Both the position numbers and the translations under genes were made by a program. DNA of 64,000 bases from Mangrovimonas aestuarii. GTDB lineage: Bacteria > Bacteroidota > Bacteroidia > Flavobacteriales > Flavobacteriaceae. The stretch lies in assembly GCF_028767185.1 (NCBI RefSeq), contig NZ_JARACK010000010.1, forward strand, positions 36,699 through 100,698. Reading direction: 5' to 3'. Each line of letters begins with the position of its first letter. The first letter of the stretch is position 1. Positions 44,205-53,646 of the stretch are shown here, piece after piece. Under the pieces are notes generated by a model. It was not told the origin of the DNA, ran no database searches, and worked only from the letters and a program-made list of their open reading frames with translations.

Positions 44205-45055
44205 AGCTTATATCTATTAATCAACATTAACGGTAATGTTAAAATATAATACAGAATTTGTTTGTCTCTAGGCATATTCGCTTTCCATTTTACATCTGGC
44301 TTAATGGAAATACTTTTGCTCGTTTTCATCCTATTACCTCCAATAATATGGGGCATTTCGTAATGCTTTGGAAGTTCAAAATTATTATGACCCTCTCCAA
44401 AAACATGTTCATGGATCTGAGAAGTCACCAAAACAGGATTTATAACAAAATCTTCGTACTTAATTTTAACTATGTCTTTGTCCATCCAACACAAAATTTG
44501 CCCAAAAAAATTGATTAAGGAATAATAAACAATAGTAGCAATAGGTTTTTTGGGTGTTTGAACCTGCTTTCCAAAGGAATTAATAACTCCTCGCACATCC
44601 CTAATAACATAAACCCCCTTGAGGTTAAATAAACCACCCTTCTTCAACAATAAATAACGTGCAATATATTTGGAAGAATCCAATAAAACCTGATTAGGGG
44701 CATTTAGTGTAATCGACTTGAAAATATCGTGCTGTATTTTCAAATATTCATCAGTTCCTTTCACATCACCTAATAGGAGCCCGGGTATATTTTTATGGGA
44801 TTCACTTCGCTGTAGAATAGTGTCTAGGCGTTCAAGATCATTTTCATCAAAACTCAAATCATTAACAATGTTACCCCAAAAGGGACAGTCTTTAACCTCC
44901 TCACCACAAGAACACTGCTTACCTTCTTTTAAATGCTCAACAAACTGATGCATTTCTCCTATGGTCTGTATTTTAGGATGGCTATTCAATACAGTTGCCA
45001 AAAGCGTTGTACCACTGCGCCCTGCCCCTAAGAGATAAATTAATGCCGTTTTCAA
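44201..45055 (-). CDS. Sulfotransferase family protein (first)
   Basis: 284-aa PAPS-dependent sulfotransferase. The 5'-phosphosulfate loop is LLGAGRSGTTLLATVLNSHP near the N-terminus; the 3'-phosphate site is GVYVIRDVRGVINSFGKQ (about 150-167). A Cys cluster (KQCSCGEEVKDCPFWG, about 50-65) is characteristic of one bacterial subfamily. No membrane segment, so cytoplasmic. Coupled by a 4-bp overlap to the deacetylase downstream. No promoter consensus was seen in the 266-bp gap before it, which holds only a short CTAAGCTTAG palindrome at 45207-45216. PAPS synthesis genes are not in the window. Confidence 0.85.
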   Translation of the reverse strand: MKTALIYLLGAGRSGTTLLATVLNSHPKIQTIGEMHQFVEHLKEGKQCSCGEEVKDCPFWGNIVNDLSFDENDLERLDTILQRSESHKNIPGLLLGDVKGTDEYLKIQHDIFKSITLNAPNQVLLDSSKYIARYLLLKKGGLFNLKGVYVIRDVRGVINSFGKQVQTPKKPIATIVYYSLINFFGQILCWMDKDIVKIKYEDFVINPVLVTSQIHEHVFGEGHNNFELPKHYEMPHIIGGNRMKTSKSISIKPDVKWKANMPRDKQILYYILTLPLMLINRYKL

Positions 45056-45321
45056 GCTTTTTTAGAGTTTAATTTTAAAATGCGAGTTATCTAAAAGTGA
45101 CTATAATATAATTCGAGTGTTCACTTTACTTACTCATACGTCGTCAAAAAAATACTTTTATTAGCAACTAATAATTTCGACATTGTTTCTCCTGAATTAT
45201 AACGTTCTAAGCTTAGCTTAGGAAAAAGACTCAATCAAACAATAGGCAATATTATTTTACTTTTTGGACAACTCCATGTATTGACAGCAAAAGTATTAAA
45301 ACTAATCCATCAATGAATGAA

Positions 45322-46530
45322 TTACTTTTCTATAAGAGTGTTGCTTTTAAAATATTTCCATATAAAAAATGCCAGAAACAAAGAAAAATACTCTATTCCT
45401 TTAATCCTAACCATCATGGATTCTGTAAGGTTGGCAAGGAAAAATGAAACTATAATAAAAAGGAACAAATACTCTTTTTTTCTAACGGCAAATATTATAA
45501 GAAATGTAAATACCCCCAAATAAACAGTCCCGCCCAAAACACCATTAATGCTTAAATACTCCATAAACTGGTTATGGGCGTTATATTCGCGATGAGCTGC
45601 TACTATATAACCGTAGTTTGTATACTTTTCAACCCTTACCTCGTCAACGCTATCGAAGCCCACACCCCAAAAGGGATGCTCTTTAAAAATATCGTAAGAG
45701 ACTCTTAAGCGCTCGAAACGGCTATCGCCCTCAACAGACTCTGTTGAAAACAAACGATCCTTTAAATAGGCGCTTCCATAGTAAAAGAACAGGGCCGTCC
45801 CAGTCGCAATAAAGAGAAAGATAGCAATCAGTTGCTTTTTATATTTAGAAATATTTTTAAGTAAATAAAGCCCAAAAACAAGAATGTAAATAAACAATGC
45901 CATCCTGCTAACCAATTGAAGCATCCCTAAAGAAAATAGGATCAGTAATGTTATTTTGAGAGTTTTATTAAGTTTATTCTCATGAAAAAGCAAATAGTAA
46001 GTAGCAGTGCAAATAAACAACCCTAAGTAAGCCGGGTGGGTATCTGCCACCCTTACAAAGTCATGACCCAAATGACGCCAACGTAAAAAATATGGCAACG
46101 GTTCACTATTTACTATCATTTCATAAACAACATTTCCATAACAAATTAATAGCGTGACCGCAGAACCAAAAACCAACCCCTTAAACAGACTACTCTCAAT
46201 CCTATATACCTCGCTCCTCAAAGAACTGAATGCTAATGGCACCAATAAAAACGACCAGTATTTTTCTAAGTGTTTCAGGAAATGCAATCCTGAATTATTT
46301 AATGATGCCAATACTGCCAATAAAAAAAACAGAAGAACAGGTGTAAAAAATTTTAATGGTGTTTCAACACGAGACGTCCTATCTTTAAGGAAAAAGACAA
46401 AAATTGATACTATAACAAAAAGTCCTAATAAAAGGTTGTTTATCCCGGTATACATTGGAAGTGTAAGTGCAACCAGAAAAATAATATTAGCACTTACTTT
46501 TTCAAAATCTATACTCACCTGCTTCAACAC
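45322..46530 (-). CDS. O-antigen ligase/polymerase family protein (first)
   Basis: 402-aa inner-membrane protein with about ten helices, of the Wzy_C/O-antigen ligase superfamily. The large periplasmic loop includes HLGHDFVRVADTHPAYLGLF and the conserved PFWGVGFDSVDE and HREYNAHNQFMEYLSINGVL segments typical of WaaL/Wzy proteins. It either polymerises repeats or joins the chain to lipid A core; the H-x-x-x-x-N-x-F pattern favours the ligase type. The start is GTG at 46530 since the frame has a stop at 46543-46545. A second family member is at 48137. Confidence 0.87.
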   Translation of the reverse strand: MLKQVSIDFEKVSANIIFLVALTLPMYTGINNLLLGLFVIVSIFVFFLKDRTSRVETPLKFFTPVLLFFLLAVLASLNNSGLHFLKHLEKYWSFLLVPLAFSSLRSEVYRIESSLFKGLVFGSAVTLLICYGNVVYEMIVNSEPLPYFLRWRHLGHDFVRVADTHPAYLGLFICTATYYLLFHENKLNKTLKITLLILFSLGMLQLVSRMALFIYILVFGLYLLKNISKYKKQLIAIFLFIATGTALFFYYGSAYLKDRLFSTESVEGDSRFERLRVSYDIFKEHPFWGVGFDSVDEVRVEKYTNYGYIVAAHREYNAHNQFMEYLSINGVLGGTVYLGVFTFLIIFAVRKKEYLFLFIIVSFFLANLTESMMVRIKGIEYFSLFLAFFIWKYFKSNTLIEK

Positions 46531-46586
46531 ATTCTCTTTTTGTTAAACATTTGAACTGAAACACATTATTTAACAATCTTTGTTAA

Positions 46587-47096
46587 TCAAGAATTTCTGT
46601 ACTTTAAAATTTTGGCAGGTACCCCACCTACAATAGCATAATTAGGCACATCTTTGGTTACTACCGCTCCTGCAGCCACAATTACGTGGTTACCAATTTT
46701 ACATCCTGCAGTAACTATTACATTAGCCCCTAACCAAACATCATTACCAATAAAGGTTTCATAATAGGTTTTACCTTGTTTTTGTATGGGGATATCCAAT
46801 CGGTCAAACTTATGGTTTCTTGAATATATTTTAACATCTGGCCCCATTATAACATTATCACCAATATGTACGTTGGCCTGAATCATACATCGAGTACCTA
46901 GTTCAGAATCATCTCCCAAAGTTGCATTAGGTGATATCTCAGCACCTTTTTTTACCCTAGGAGATTTTCCACATTGTATTAAATAGTGCTTTACCAATAA
47001 TGATCTTATTCCAGGAAAAAAGAAGGCATAAGGTCTATAATCCTCAGGGGTATTCTTAAAAAACAATATATAAACCAGGTAAAAAATCTTTTTCAA
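46587..47096 (-). CDS. Hexapeptide-repeat acyltransferase
   Basis: 169-aa left-handed beta-helix acetyltransferase of the maltose/WcaF-type group. It has hexapeptide repeats (ISPNATLGDDSELGTRCMIQ) and the family motif NDVWLGANVIVTAGCKIGNH. It probably O-acetylates a sugar in the cytoplasm with acetyl-CoA. Located 3 bp before a GT4 gene and 56 bp after an O-antigen ligase-like gene, so part of the same transcript. Confidence 0.9.
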   Translation of the reverse strand: MKKIFYLVYILFFKNTPEDYRPYAFFFPGIRSLLVKHYLIQCGKSPRVKKGAEISPNATLGDDSELGTRCMIQANVHIGDNVIMGPDVKIYSRNHKFDRLDIPIQKQGKTYYETFIGNDVWLGANVIVTAGCKIGNHVIVAAGAVVTKDVPNYAIVGGVPAKILKYRNS

Positions 47097-47099
47097 AAC

Positions 47100-48140
47100 T
47101 TATAAACTAAGGCTTTTATAGATTAACATTAATTCTTTGCAAACTTGTTGTAAAGATAACTTCTTAGAACTATCCAAAGCACATTGTTGTAGGTTTTCAT
47201 ACTTACTTATAGGCATCTCTTTAGTCTTCAAGAGGAGGTTGTATAGCTGTTTAATATTTTCTTTATCAAAAAAATATCCGTTCCTATCATGAATTACCTG
47301 CTCCTTGAATCCTCCAACCCTTGAAACAATTACAGGTACCCCACAAAACATTGCTTCGGCTGCGACAAGCCCAAAACCTTCCTCTCTAGAGGGTTGGACT
47401 AAAAACCGTGACTGATTAAACAAAAGCCTTAAATCATCCTGTGTTTTATCTATCATTAACGTGATTTTATACCCATCTTTTCTCATTTGATGTATTAAAG
47501 TCTCATACTTTATTCCTTTACCCACAATACAAAATGAAAACGTCTTAGGCAAAGCCTTAATGGCTTGAAGGAGCAAGTCAATTCCCTTGACTTCAAAAAA
47601 AGACCCTACAAAAATACAATCATATACTTTAGGTTCTTCTGGCATTTTATAAAACACTTTAGAATCGACTCCTGCCGATAAAACTTTCCCTGTTTTTAAT
47701 CCTAATTTAGATTCCACTGTCAAAGAAAGTTCTTCTCCAACTGGTATAGCAAAATCAACACATTTAGCTAACTTCTTGTAATACAATTGGTTTTTTTCAT
47801 TTACCCTGCTATTAATATCTGAGCCATGAAAAGTAACGATAACCTTAGTCTTGGGGTGTAATTTTTTATAGAACCAAACCAATATTATCAGTGGAAAAAA
47901 AAAGTGCAAATGCACCACATCATACTTCTTGAACAAAAAAGGAATGAATTTAACCCCAGCTCTAAGGTATTTAATAAAAGAGCCTAGTTTTGAGGTAAAT
48001 GCCCGCTCCATATAAAAAATATCAAGCCTATCCTCTTCGCTAAATACTCTCTTTAATTCATCAAATTGGTTTTTCACAAAGATTCCCGCATAAGCTTTTT
48101 GCTTACTAGGATACATGTTGGATACGATCAAGACTCTCAT
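47100..48140 (-). CDS. Glycosyltransferase family 4
   Basis: 346-aa GT-B retaining glycosyltransferase at the cytoplasmic membrane face. The N-terminal acceptor domain starts VLIVSNMYPSKQKAYAGIFV; the donor domain shows IFVGSFFEVKGIDLLLQAIK and the E-x7-E motif region REEGFGLVAAEAMFCGVPVI. It overlaps the upstream polymerase-like gene by 4 bp. The sugar specificity is not evident. Confidence 0.92.
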   Translation of the reverse strand: MRVLIVSNMYPSKQKAYAGIFVKNQFDELKRVFSEEDRLDIFYMERAFTSKLGSFIKYLRAGVKFIPFLFKKYDVVHLHFFFPLIILVWFYKKLHPKTKVIVTFHGSDINSRVNEKNQLYYKKLAKCVDFAIPVGEELSLTVESKLGLKTGKVLSAGVDSKVFYKMPEEPKVYDCIFVGSFFEVKGIDLLLQAIKALPKTFSFCIVGKGIKYETLIHQMRKDGYKITLMIDKTQDDLRLLFNQSRFLVQPSREEGFGLVAAEAMFCGVPVIVSRVGGFKEQVIHDRNGYFFDKENIKQLYNLLLKTKEMPISKYENLQQCALDSSKKLSLQQVCKELMLIYKSLSL

Positions 48141-49393
48141 AGATTATCAACAGAAATTATCTCATCCTTATTAACCAGTAAAACCAATACAACTGAAGTC
48201 AACAATACATAAAGGTTATTTGTTAACATGGGGTTTGTAATTGAATAAAACAAAAATAAAAACACCAAAGGCAACATCAATGTTTTATGAGAAGTAAACC
48301 CCTTTAAATATTTGATTAGATAATAAAATAGAAATATGAAAAATATTATCCCCAGAAAACCATATTCACCAACTATTGATGCCACGTTACTATCGTAAAT
48401 ACCCTTTTTACTTACAAAATAATATCGGTCAGCTTGTCCATACAAAGCATATACCGTATCTCCAGACAATACTGATCCAAAGGTTGCAGCACCAGTGCCT
48501 ATTGGAAAAAAATCAAGAAAAATCAAACCCGAAAGGTATATCATATTTCCTCTTATATAGTGACTAGAAAGGTCAAATGTATCTCTTAAATTTCGACCTA
48601 TTGACTCGACAAGACCTGTATAAAACCAAACATAAGCAAGCCCTAAAACCCCAATTAACACCCCACTTAATATTATCTTATAGTTCCTTTTAATTAACTC
48701 CCAATAAAACACAAAAAACAAAATACCTGCTGCAAGCATTGCCGTTCTGGAATCCGCCAAAATTATCACGAAGAATGCTGTTACTATTTTAATCCAATCA
48801 TAGAAACTCAAGCTACTTTGCTTCACAAATTTTATATTTAATACATAGATCATGTAAAGTAACGCTATATATGCCAAATGGTTTGGATGAGTAAAGAATC
48901 CTACATACCTAATATTCGGTCTTGCAAAGGTTGCAATCTCCATCAAATGATTAAATCTGACACCAAGAATAACATGTATTAGGACACCTAAACCTGCAAA
49001 ACAGACCGTGAATAAAAAAAAATTGTTTAATGTTCTTCGGCTATCCTTAAAAAGCTCGATCAATGCTAGAAGAATTATAAAAAACTTAATCGTAATAAAG
49101 GTCTGAAGAATAATTTCTAAAAAATCACTATTAAGTCCAAAAAACAAGCTAACAGCAACAGAGTAAACAACAAACACTCCAACAAAGAAGTAAATAAGCT
49201 TAATCCTCCTTTTCATCAAAAAGATTGGTAGTAAAACCATAATAGAAATCAAAAAAGCAACCTCGTCTAGATACTCAAATATGCGGCTTTTGAATATGGT
49301 CATAAACACACCTTTGAACACACTCATGAAGACCATTACTAAGAAAAGTGGCCGTACAACTCTATAGATAGCATTATTTATCTGTAAGCTCAC
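48137..49393 (-). CDS. O-antigen ligase/polymerase family protein (second)
   Basis: 418-aa inner-membrane protein with about eleven helices and the Wzy_C-type region FVIILADSRTAMLAAGILFF (about 207-226) and a large loop with FFPIGTGAATFGSVLSGDTV. It is a second candidate repeat-unit polymerase or ligase. Because the protein at 45322 looks more ligase-like, this one is the better Wzy candidate, but the two roles cannot be settled by eye. Overlaps its neighbours by 4 bp on both sides. Confidence 0.83.
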   Translation of the reverse strand: MSLQINNAIYRVVRPLFLVMVFMSVFKGVFMTIFKSRIFEYLDEVAFLISIMVLLPIFLMKRRIKLIYFFVGVFVVYSVAVSLFFGLNSDFLEIILQTFITIKFFIILLALIELFKDSRRTLNNFFLFTVCFAGLGVLIHVILGVRFNHLMEIATFARPNIRYVGFFTHPNHLAYIALLYMIYVLNIKFVKQSSLSFYDWIKIVTAFFVIILADSRTAMLAAGILFFVFYWELIKRNYKIILSGVLIGVLGLAYVWFYTGLVESIGRNLRDTFDLSSHYIRGNMIYLSGLIFLDFFPIGTGAATFGSVLSGDTVYALYGQADRYYFVSKKGIYDSNVASIVGEYGFLGIIFFIFLFYYLIKYLKGFTSHKTLMLPLVFLFLFYSITNPMLTNNLYVLLTSVVLVLLVNKDEIISVDNL

Positions 49394-50349
49394 AAGTAAC
49401 TATATTTCTGGATTTGCTCTGCTGCATTAGTTTCTATATACTGCAATTCATCATTCGACAATATTTTTTTCCATTTACCCACTGAAGCCGTACTTATTGG
49501 ATTACCAATATTATCATGATGTTGATTATATTTCACATCTCCTAGTTCATTTTTATTTTTCCAAAACAATAACATTTCAGGACTGTAATCAACACCCAAA
49601 AAATCACATATTTTTTTCAATTCTGAATCAGGAGACTTTACCAAATCTTCATATCTTATTTGATAAAACCTATCTTCAGGCAGCTGCTTCCTTAATAATT
49701 CAGCTTTTCTATTGGCCTCTTTCCAAAACTTTAGTGCTTCAAAATAATCATCGTACAAATTAGCCTTAACATAAGAACAAACAACATCTCTAGGATCCCT
49801 AACTATATGTATATATTGCGCTTTAGGAAATATTTTTGCAATTTTATCAATGAATATGGTGTTAATTGGTGTTTTATCTCCCCATCTCTTTGCTTGAGTT
49901 CCCTGGGAATTAATATAAGTGTTATAAATTACATTAATAACATTAGCTAACGATTGTTTCGTTGGTGGGAGATTCCTCGACTCTAAATGAGCACTTGATA
50001 AATTCATCTCCCATGTATAAAACTCCTTATAAGCTTCAAATTCAGAAACAACCATTGAGCTTAAAGTCTCCCAAGGCAAAAACGATAACGCCTTGTACTT
50101 CCTATATATCCTAGGCCAAACATACGATTCAGGAGGGATAGCCACTTGGTTACCTGTAACCAATAATGATCTTAAAAGCGTGTTTCCAGAACGTCCTGAA
50201 CCTATTATAAAAAATGGAGATAGGGAACCGTCATCATTATTTGAAATTTTATGTCGTTTTATTATAAATCTTAAAATCACTTTAAGTGAGTCAAAAATTA
50301 AAACAACAAAAAAAGGCATCCGTGCTTTGAGAATATTGTTCACTTTCAT
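49390..50349 (-). CDS. Sulfotransferase family protein (second)
   Basis: 319-aa PAPS-dependent sulfotransferase. The PSB loop IIGSGRSGNTLLRSLLVTGN is at about residues 47-66 and the 3'-phosphate motif IHIVRDPRDVVCSYVKANLY at about 182-201; RYEDLVKSP and the C-terminal GKWKKIL are typical. The first about 25 residues are hydrophobic (ARMPFFVVLIFDSLKVILRF) and may anchor it to the membrane. It overlaps the flippase and polymerase-like genes by 4 bp. Sulfation of the marine surface polysaccharide, or of a lipid-linked intermediate, is the likely role. Confidence 0.88.
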   Translation of the reverse strand: MKVNNILKARMPFFVVLIFDSLKVILRFIIKRHKISNNDDGSLSPFFIIGSGRSGNTLLRSLLVTGNQVAIPPESYVWPRIYRKYKALSFLPWETLSSMVVSEFEAYKEFYTWEMNLSSAHLESRNLPPTKQSLANVINVIYNTYINSQGTQAKRWGDKTPINTIFIDKIAKIFPKAQYIHIVRDPRDVVCSYVKANLYDDYFEALKFWKEANRKAELLRKQLPEDRFYQIRYEDLVKSPDSELKKICDFLGVDYSPEMLLFWKNKNELGDVKYNQHHDNIGNPISTASVGKWKKILSNDELQYIETNAAEQIQKYSYL

Positions 50350-51644
50350 AATGTAAAATAACTAACCAAGTTCTCCTTACGTTTTAAATAAACTGCTCCA
50401 TAAATATTCCAAAAAGCTATACTTGCTACAGTAGCCATAGCTGCCCCCATAGCACCAAACTTTGGAGTTAAAACAAAGTTCAAGGAAATATTAATTATTA
50501 AGGCTATCGTCACAATATTTTGATATACCTTTTGTTTACCTATCATCTGTAAAATTAAGCCAACTGATCCTGACAAGGAATTAATAAGCTGCCCTAAACA
50601 AAGTAAAATTAGCACTGATGCCCCTTTTAAAAACTCCTCACCAAAAAGGCTTAGTAAAAACTTATGAAACAAGACAATTCCAACCACAACAAATAGAGTA
50701 AACATAAAATTTATCCGCGTTGAAAATTTAACAAGCGTTTTAAACTTATCGATTTCATCCGATTTGTAGTAGGAGGCTATTTTTGGTGCTAAGATAGAGT
50801 TTATAGCCTGGAGGGAAAAGCTTGTAAGGGTTGCAATTTTTAAAGCCACATTATAAACCCCTATCGTCTCGTCGGTTTCATAGATTCCTAAAACAAACGT
50901 ATCTGCCCAACCCAAAAATACAATTATTGCTCCAGACAACATCATGGGAAATGCTTGCCTTAAAAAGTGCCAAGAATTTGTTTTCGGTATAAAATTCGGC
51001 CTATCAAACTGTTTTAAGGTTAAGAACACACTAACAATGGCCAATATAAACACCCCATAAAAATGAGCTTTAATAGCACTTAAGCTATCGTTTGAAATGT
51101 ACAAATAACCAGCGAAAACTACTAAAGTAAATAAAAACCTCCCAGGGTTATTAAAAAATGCAAAAAGAGAATTCTTCTTAAAGGATCTAAACAACCCAGC
51201 GCATACCAAAGTAATCGTCCAAAACGGTATGGTTAATGCTGCCCAGAAAATATAGGGTTCCAACTGTGGTTTTTTAAAAAAATCTATGGCCAAATTGCGC
51301 CTAAGAAGAAATAAAATTGAAGCTAATACTAATGATACAAAAAACGCCTTGACTAAAACCTTATAAAACAGCCCGGAATCTGAATGATTAGTCTTATCTG
51401 AATAAAAAGGGATTAAATTAACATCTATCCCTAAACGACCAAATATGCTCAAGCACATAATCAATGTAAAACTTAGGGATACCAAACCTGTAACACCGGC
51501 TCCGTATTCACGAGCTATTAAATACGTAAATATATAACCCGCTAGCAATCCACCTAACCTTAGCACCAAAAAAGAAAACCCTTTACTAAGAATTTCTTTG
51601 TAGTCATTGTTTCCTATAACGCGATTTATCTTTTCTCTCACCAA
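50346..51644 (-). CDS. Oligosaccharide flippase (Wzx-like)
   Basis: 432-aa MATE/MOP-fold membrane protein with twelve or more helices; flips undecaprenyl-linked repeats across the inner membrane. The N-terminal KGFSFLVLRLGGLLAGYIFT and YGAGVTGLVSLSFTLIM match the polysaccharide biosynthesis protein family. The frame opens after a stop at 51654-51656 and contains only TTG (51644) and GTG (51641) as starts; GTG (MREKINRVIG) is equally likely. It lies 5 bp after the orphan lipoprotein gene. Confidence 0.9.
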   Translation of the reverse strand: MVREKINRVIGNNDYKEILSKGFSFLVLRLGGLLAGYIFTYLIAREYGAGVTGLVSLSFTLIMCLSIFGRLGIDVNLIPFYSDKTNHSDSGLFYKVLVKAFFVSLVLASILFLLRRNLAIDFFKKPQLEPYIFWAALTIPFWTITLVCAGLFRSFKKNSLFAFFNNPGRFLFTLVVFAGYLYISNDSLSAIKAHFYGVFILAIVSVFLTLKQFDRPNFIPKTNSWHFLRQAFPMMLSGAIIVFLGWADTFVLGIYETDETIGVYNVALKIATLTSFSLQAINSILAPKIASYYKSDEIDKFKTLVKFSTRINFMFTLFVVVGIVLFHKFLLSLFGEEFLKGASVLILLCLGQLINSLSGSVGLILQMIGKQKVYQNIVTIALIINISLNFVLTPKFGAMGAAMATVASIAFWNIYGAVYLKRKENLVSYFTL

Positions 51645-51649
51645 AAAAT

Positions 51650-52162
51650 TTACTTAAACAATGAATCCAACAATTTTTGTCTTGCAAAAATTGCAGGATG
51701 ATGCTCTCCTTTTACTCGTTTTGTTCTCAAGCTAAATTCTTTATCTGAAAACTCAACAAAACGATTCCATTTTAAATATCTCTTGAAGTTGGATGAAGCA
51801 ACCAAAATTTTCTGATCACCATAAATAAATTCAATCCCATTGAAAATAACTTCCTTCTCCTTTTTACCTAACTTTAAAATAAAATTATCTGCTCTATCAA
51901 CGGAACCAAAATTGGCTTTTATTCCTTGTTTTACATTAGGCTTAAATATTTCTTGTATAATTTGAATATTCTTTTTTTGATTTTCATTGATGCCAATTCC
52001 ATTTACCGTCAAAACAAACTCATCCTTTACATCGGAAGTTAAGCCAACCTTGACAACAAGATTTTCTCTCTCTATTACTGACTCATCCTTTGATCTGTTT
52101 TTAGCATCATTACAAGAAGACACTAACAAAGCCAACAACAATAAATGCCAAATATTATTCAT
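51650..52162 (-). CDS. Small lipoprotein of unknown function within the polysaccharide cluster
   Basis: 170 aa with a lipobox at residues 14-17 (VSSC; MNNIWHLLLLALLVSSC). The mature part is hydrophilic and Lys-rich with no family I recognise (VKVGLTSDVKDEFVLTVNGI; FVEFSDKEFSLRTKRVKGEH). It lies directly before the flippase gene and after the SGNH-like gene in the same direction. Placement suggests a periplasmic helper in polysaccharide assembly or acylation. Not an obvious Wza or LptE relative. Confidence 0.65.
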   Translation of the reverse strand: MNNIWHLLLLALLVSSCNDAKNRSKDESVIERENLVVKVGLTSDVKDEFVLTVNGIGINENQKKNIQIIQEIFKPNVKQGIKANFGSVDRADNFILKLGKKEKEVIFNGIEFIYGDQKILVASSNFKRYLKWNRFVEFSDKEFSLRTKRVKGEHHPAIFARQKLLDSLFK

Positions 52163-52176
52163 AAAACATTTTAATT

Positions 52177-52191
52177 AACACAAAATGTGTT
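52177..52191. repeat. Short inverted repeat between the SGNH-like and lipoprotein genes
   Basis: AACACA (52177-52182) / TGTGTT (52186-52191) with a 3-nt loop. It is T-rich only on the plus strand, opposite to the flanking genes, so it is not a good terminator for them. Confidence 0.3.
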
Positions 52192-52212
52192 TGTTTTTTG
52201 AGAGTGCTAACC

Positions 52213-53643
52213 CTACATCTTTAAATTTAACTCACTCACACTTAACACTTCTTGCTGTTTTAAATTATGACCACCAACAAACACTTTAAAATCTACAATT
52301 TTTTCAAAGTGACAGGGTATTCTAAGCGTTTTCACCTCATATTCATTATAACTTAAACCTCTGGTTAAGTTAGTTTCCTTTTTATAAATGCCTTTATTAA
52401 AGTACTTTTTAAATTCGGGATTCACACCTTCTAAAACATTAGTTTGGCCTTGGCCTAACTGGTAACTTACAGTTGTTGATATATATTTAAGATTACCTTT
52501 TTTTCCTAAAAACATAATTTCCAAATTACCGTCATTAGTTTTATAGACTACTAGCTTCTCCACCCCTAGTTCATTAATCAATTTTTGATCTTTTATATCT
52601 TTATAAGATAAGGTGTATTTAAAGTCGGTATCAATATGATAATACCTGTTTCCTAAGTACTTTGTACCCTGTTGAGTCCGTTTTATTTGATAATTTTTCT
52701 TGACAAATTCTGCTAAATAATTTGATACTTTGGCGGCTCCCCGACTGTTTAAATGGCCTGCATCTTTAAAATCCCACTTGGTTATATTAAGAGTATCGTA
52801 TAAATCATTAAAATCAATATATTCAACCTTTCTTGATTTTAAATACTTACGGATAAGTTCTTGGTAAGTATAATATACGTTAGTTCTATATCCTTTTGGA
52901 AGAGGTGCATTTACAAATATAAATGGAATATTGTTGTCTTTAAATTTCTGAATTATCCTATCAATTGTTTGCATCTGCTCTTGACTTAATGATTTTGTTG
53001 GGATAATCCGGTTTTTTGATACTATTTTTTTATTCTTCACAGCCCTTTCCCATCTTTTCTTATTAAATGAGAAATCAGAATAGTAACCTTTATAGTAGTC
53101 TTGGCTTTCTTTAAAATAATGAGGTTCCTGCGTCAATTTATTTTCCCACAGCGAGTGAGCTCTAAAAATCGGAATCTGCTCCAAAATACTTTCACCTCCA
53201 TAAATCTTCTCCATAGCTTCCAATTTTTCAATTGAAAAGGGAAGGTAGTCAAATGTTTTAAGCTGAAAACTATTTACCCTATCAATATATGGAGGTTGAC
53301 TTAGTGTCCCTTTGAAAACATCCACTATGGCTAATTGCAGATCATTATTCTCAAGAACTTCCTGAATGACAGGCGTAGTTGTTATAAGTCTCTGGCTTGA
53401 AATACCGAAGTTAAATGTACTAGTATTTAACTTAGCTTCAAAAACCCTAGGGTCATATGAACATAATGTATGAGAGGACCCAAAGAGTGCTATATCAATG
53501 CTACCCCCACTTTCTTTAAATTCATTGTATTCTTCAGTTTTATAGCTCTCTAATCCAATGTTACAAAAAGATTTATTGACAAAGAATACAACACTCAAAA
53601 ACAAGAAGGAAAAAACAACAGCTTTTAAAATAAACTTTTTCAT
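52213..53643 (-). CDS. Membrane-anchored SGNH-like protein (AlgJ/AlgX-type acylation partner)
   Basis: 476 aa with one N-terminal helix (about 5-24, AVVFSFLFLSVVFFVNKSF) that leaves the rest in the periplasm. The SGNH features are LFGSSHTLCSYDP (nucleophile Ser near residue 56) and DAGHLNSRGA (catalytic Asp-x-x-His near residue 296). It ends in a beta-rich domain. It lies 3 bp downstream of an MBOAT gene; such pairs (AlgI with AlgJ/X, DltB with DltD) transfer acetyl or other acyl groups to exported polymers. The particular acyl group and acceptor are unknown. Confidence 0.78.
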   Translation of the reverse strand: MKKFILKAVVFSFLFLSVVFFVNKSFCNIGLESYKTEEYNEFKESGGSIDIALFGSSHTLCSYDPRVFEAKLNTSTFNFGISSQRLITTTPVIQEVLENNDLQLAIVDVFKGTLSQPPYIDRVNSFQLKTFDYLPFSIEKLEAMEKIYGGESILEQIPIFRAHSLWENKLTQEPHYFKESQDYYKGYYSDFSFNKKRWERAVKNKKIVSKNRIIPTKSLSQEQMQTIDRIIQKFKDNNIPFIFVNAPLPKGYRTNVYYTYQELIRKYLKSRKVEYIDFNDLYDTLNITKWDFKDAGHLNSRGAAKVSNYLAEFVKKNYQIKRTQQGTKYLGNRYYHIDTDFKYTLSYKDIKDQKLINELGVEKLVVYKTNDGNLEIMFLGKKGNLKYISTTVSYQLGQGQTNVLEGVNPEFKKYFNKGIYKKETNLTRGLSYNEYEVKTLRIPCHFEKIVDFKVFVGGHNLKQQEVLSVSELNLKM

Positions 53644-53646
53644 TTC

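Noticed and set aside
45317..45523. Possible small gene near the 266-bp gap before the sulfotransferase
   Set aside because: It overlaps the C-terminus of the O-antigen ligase-family gene on the other strand and shows low-complexity Lys/Asn/Ile content.
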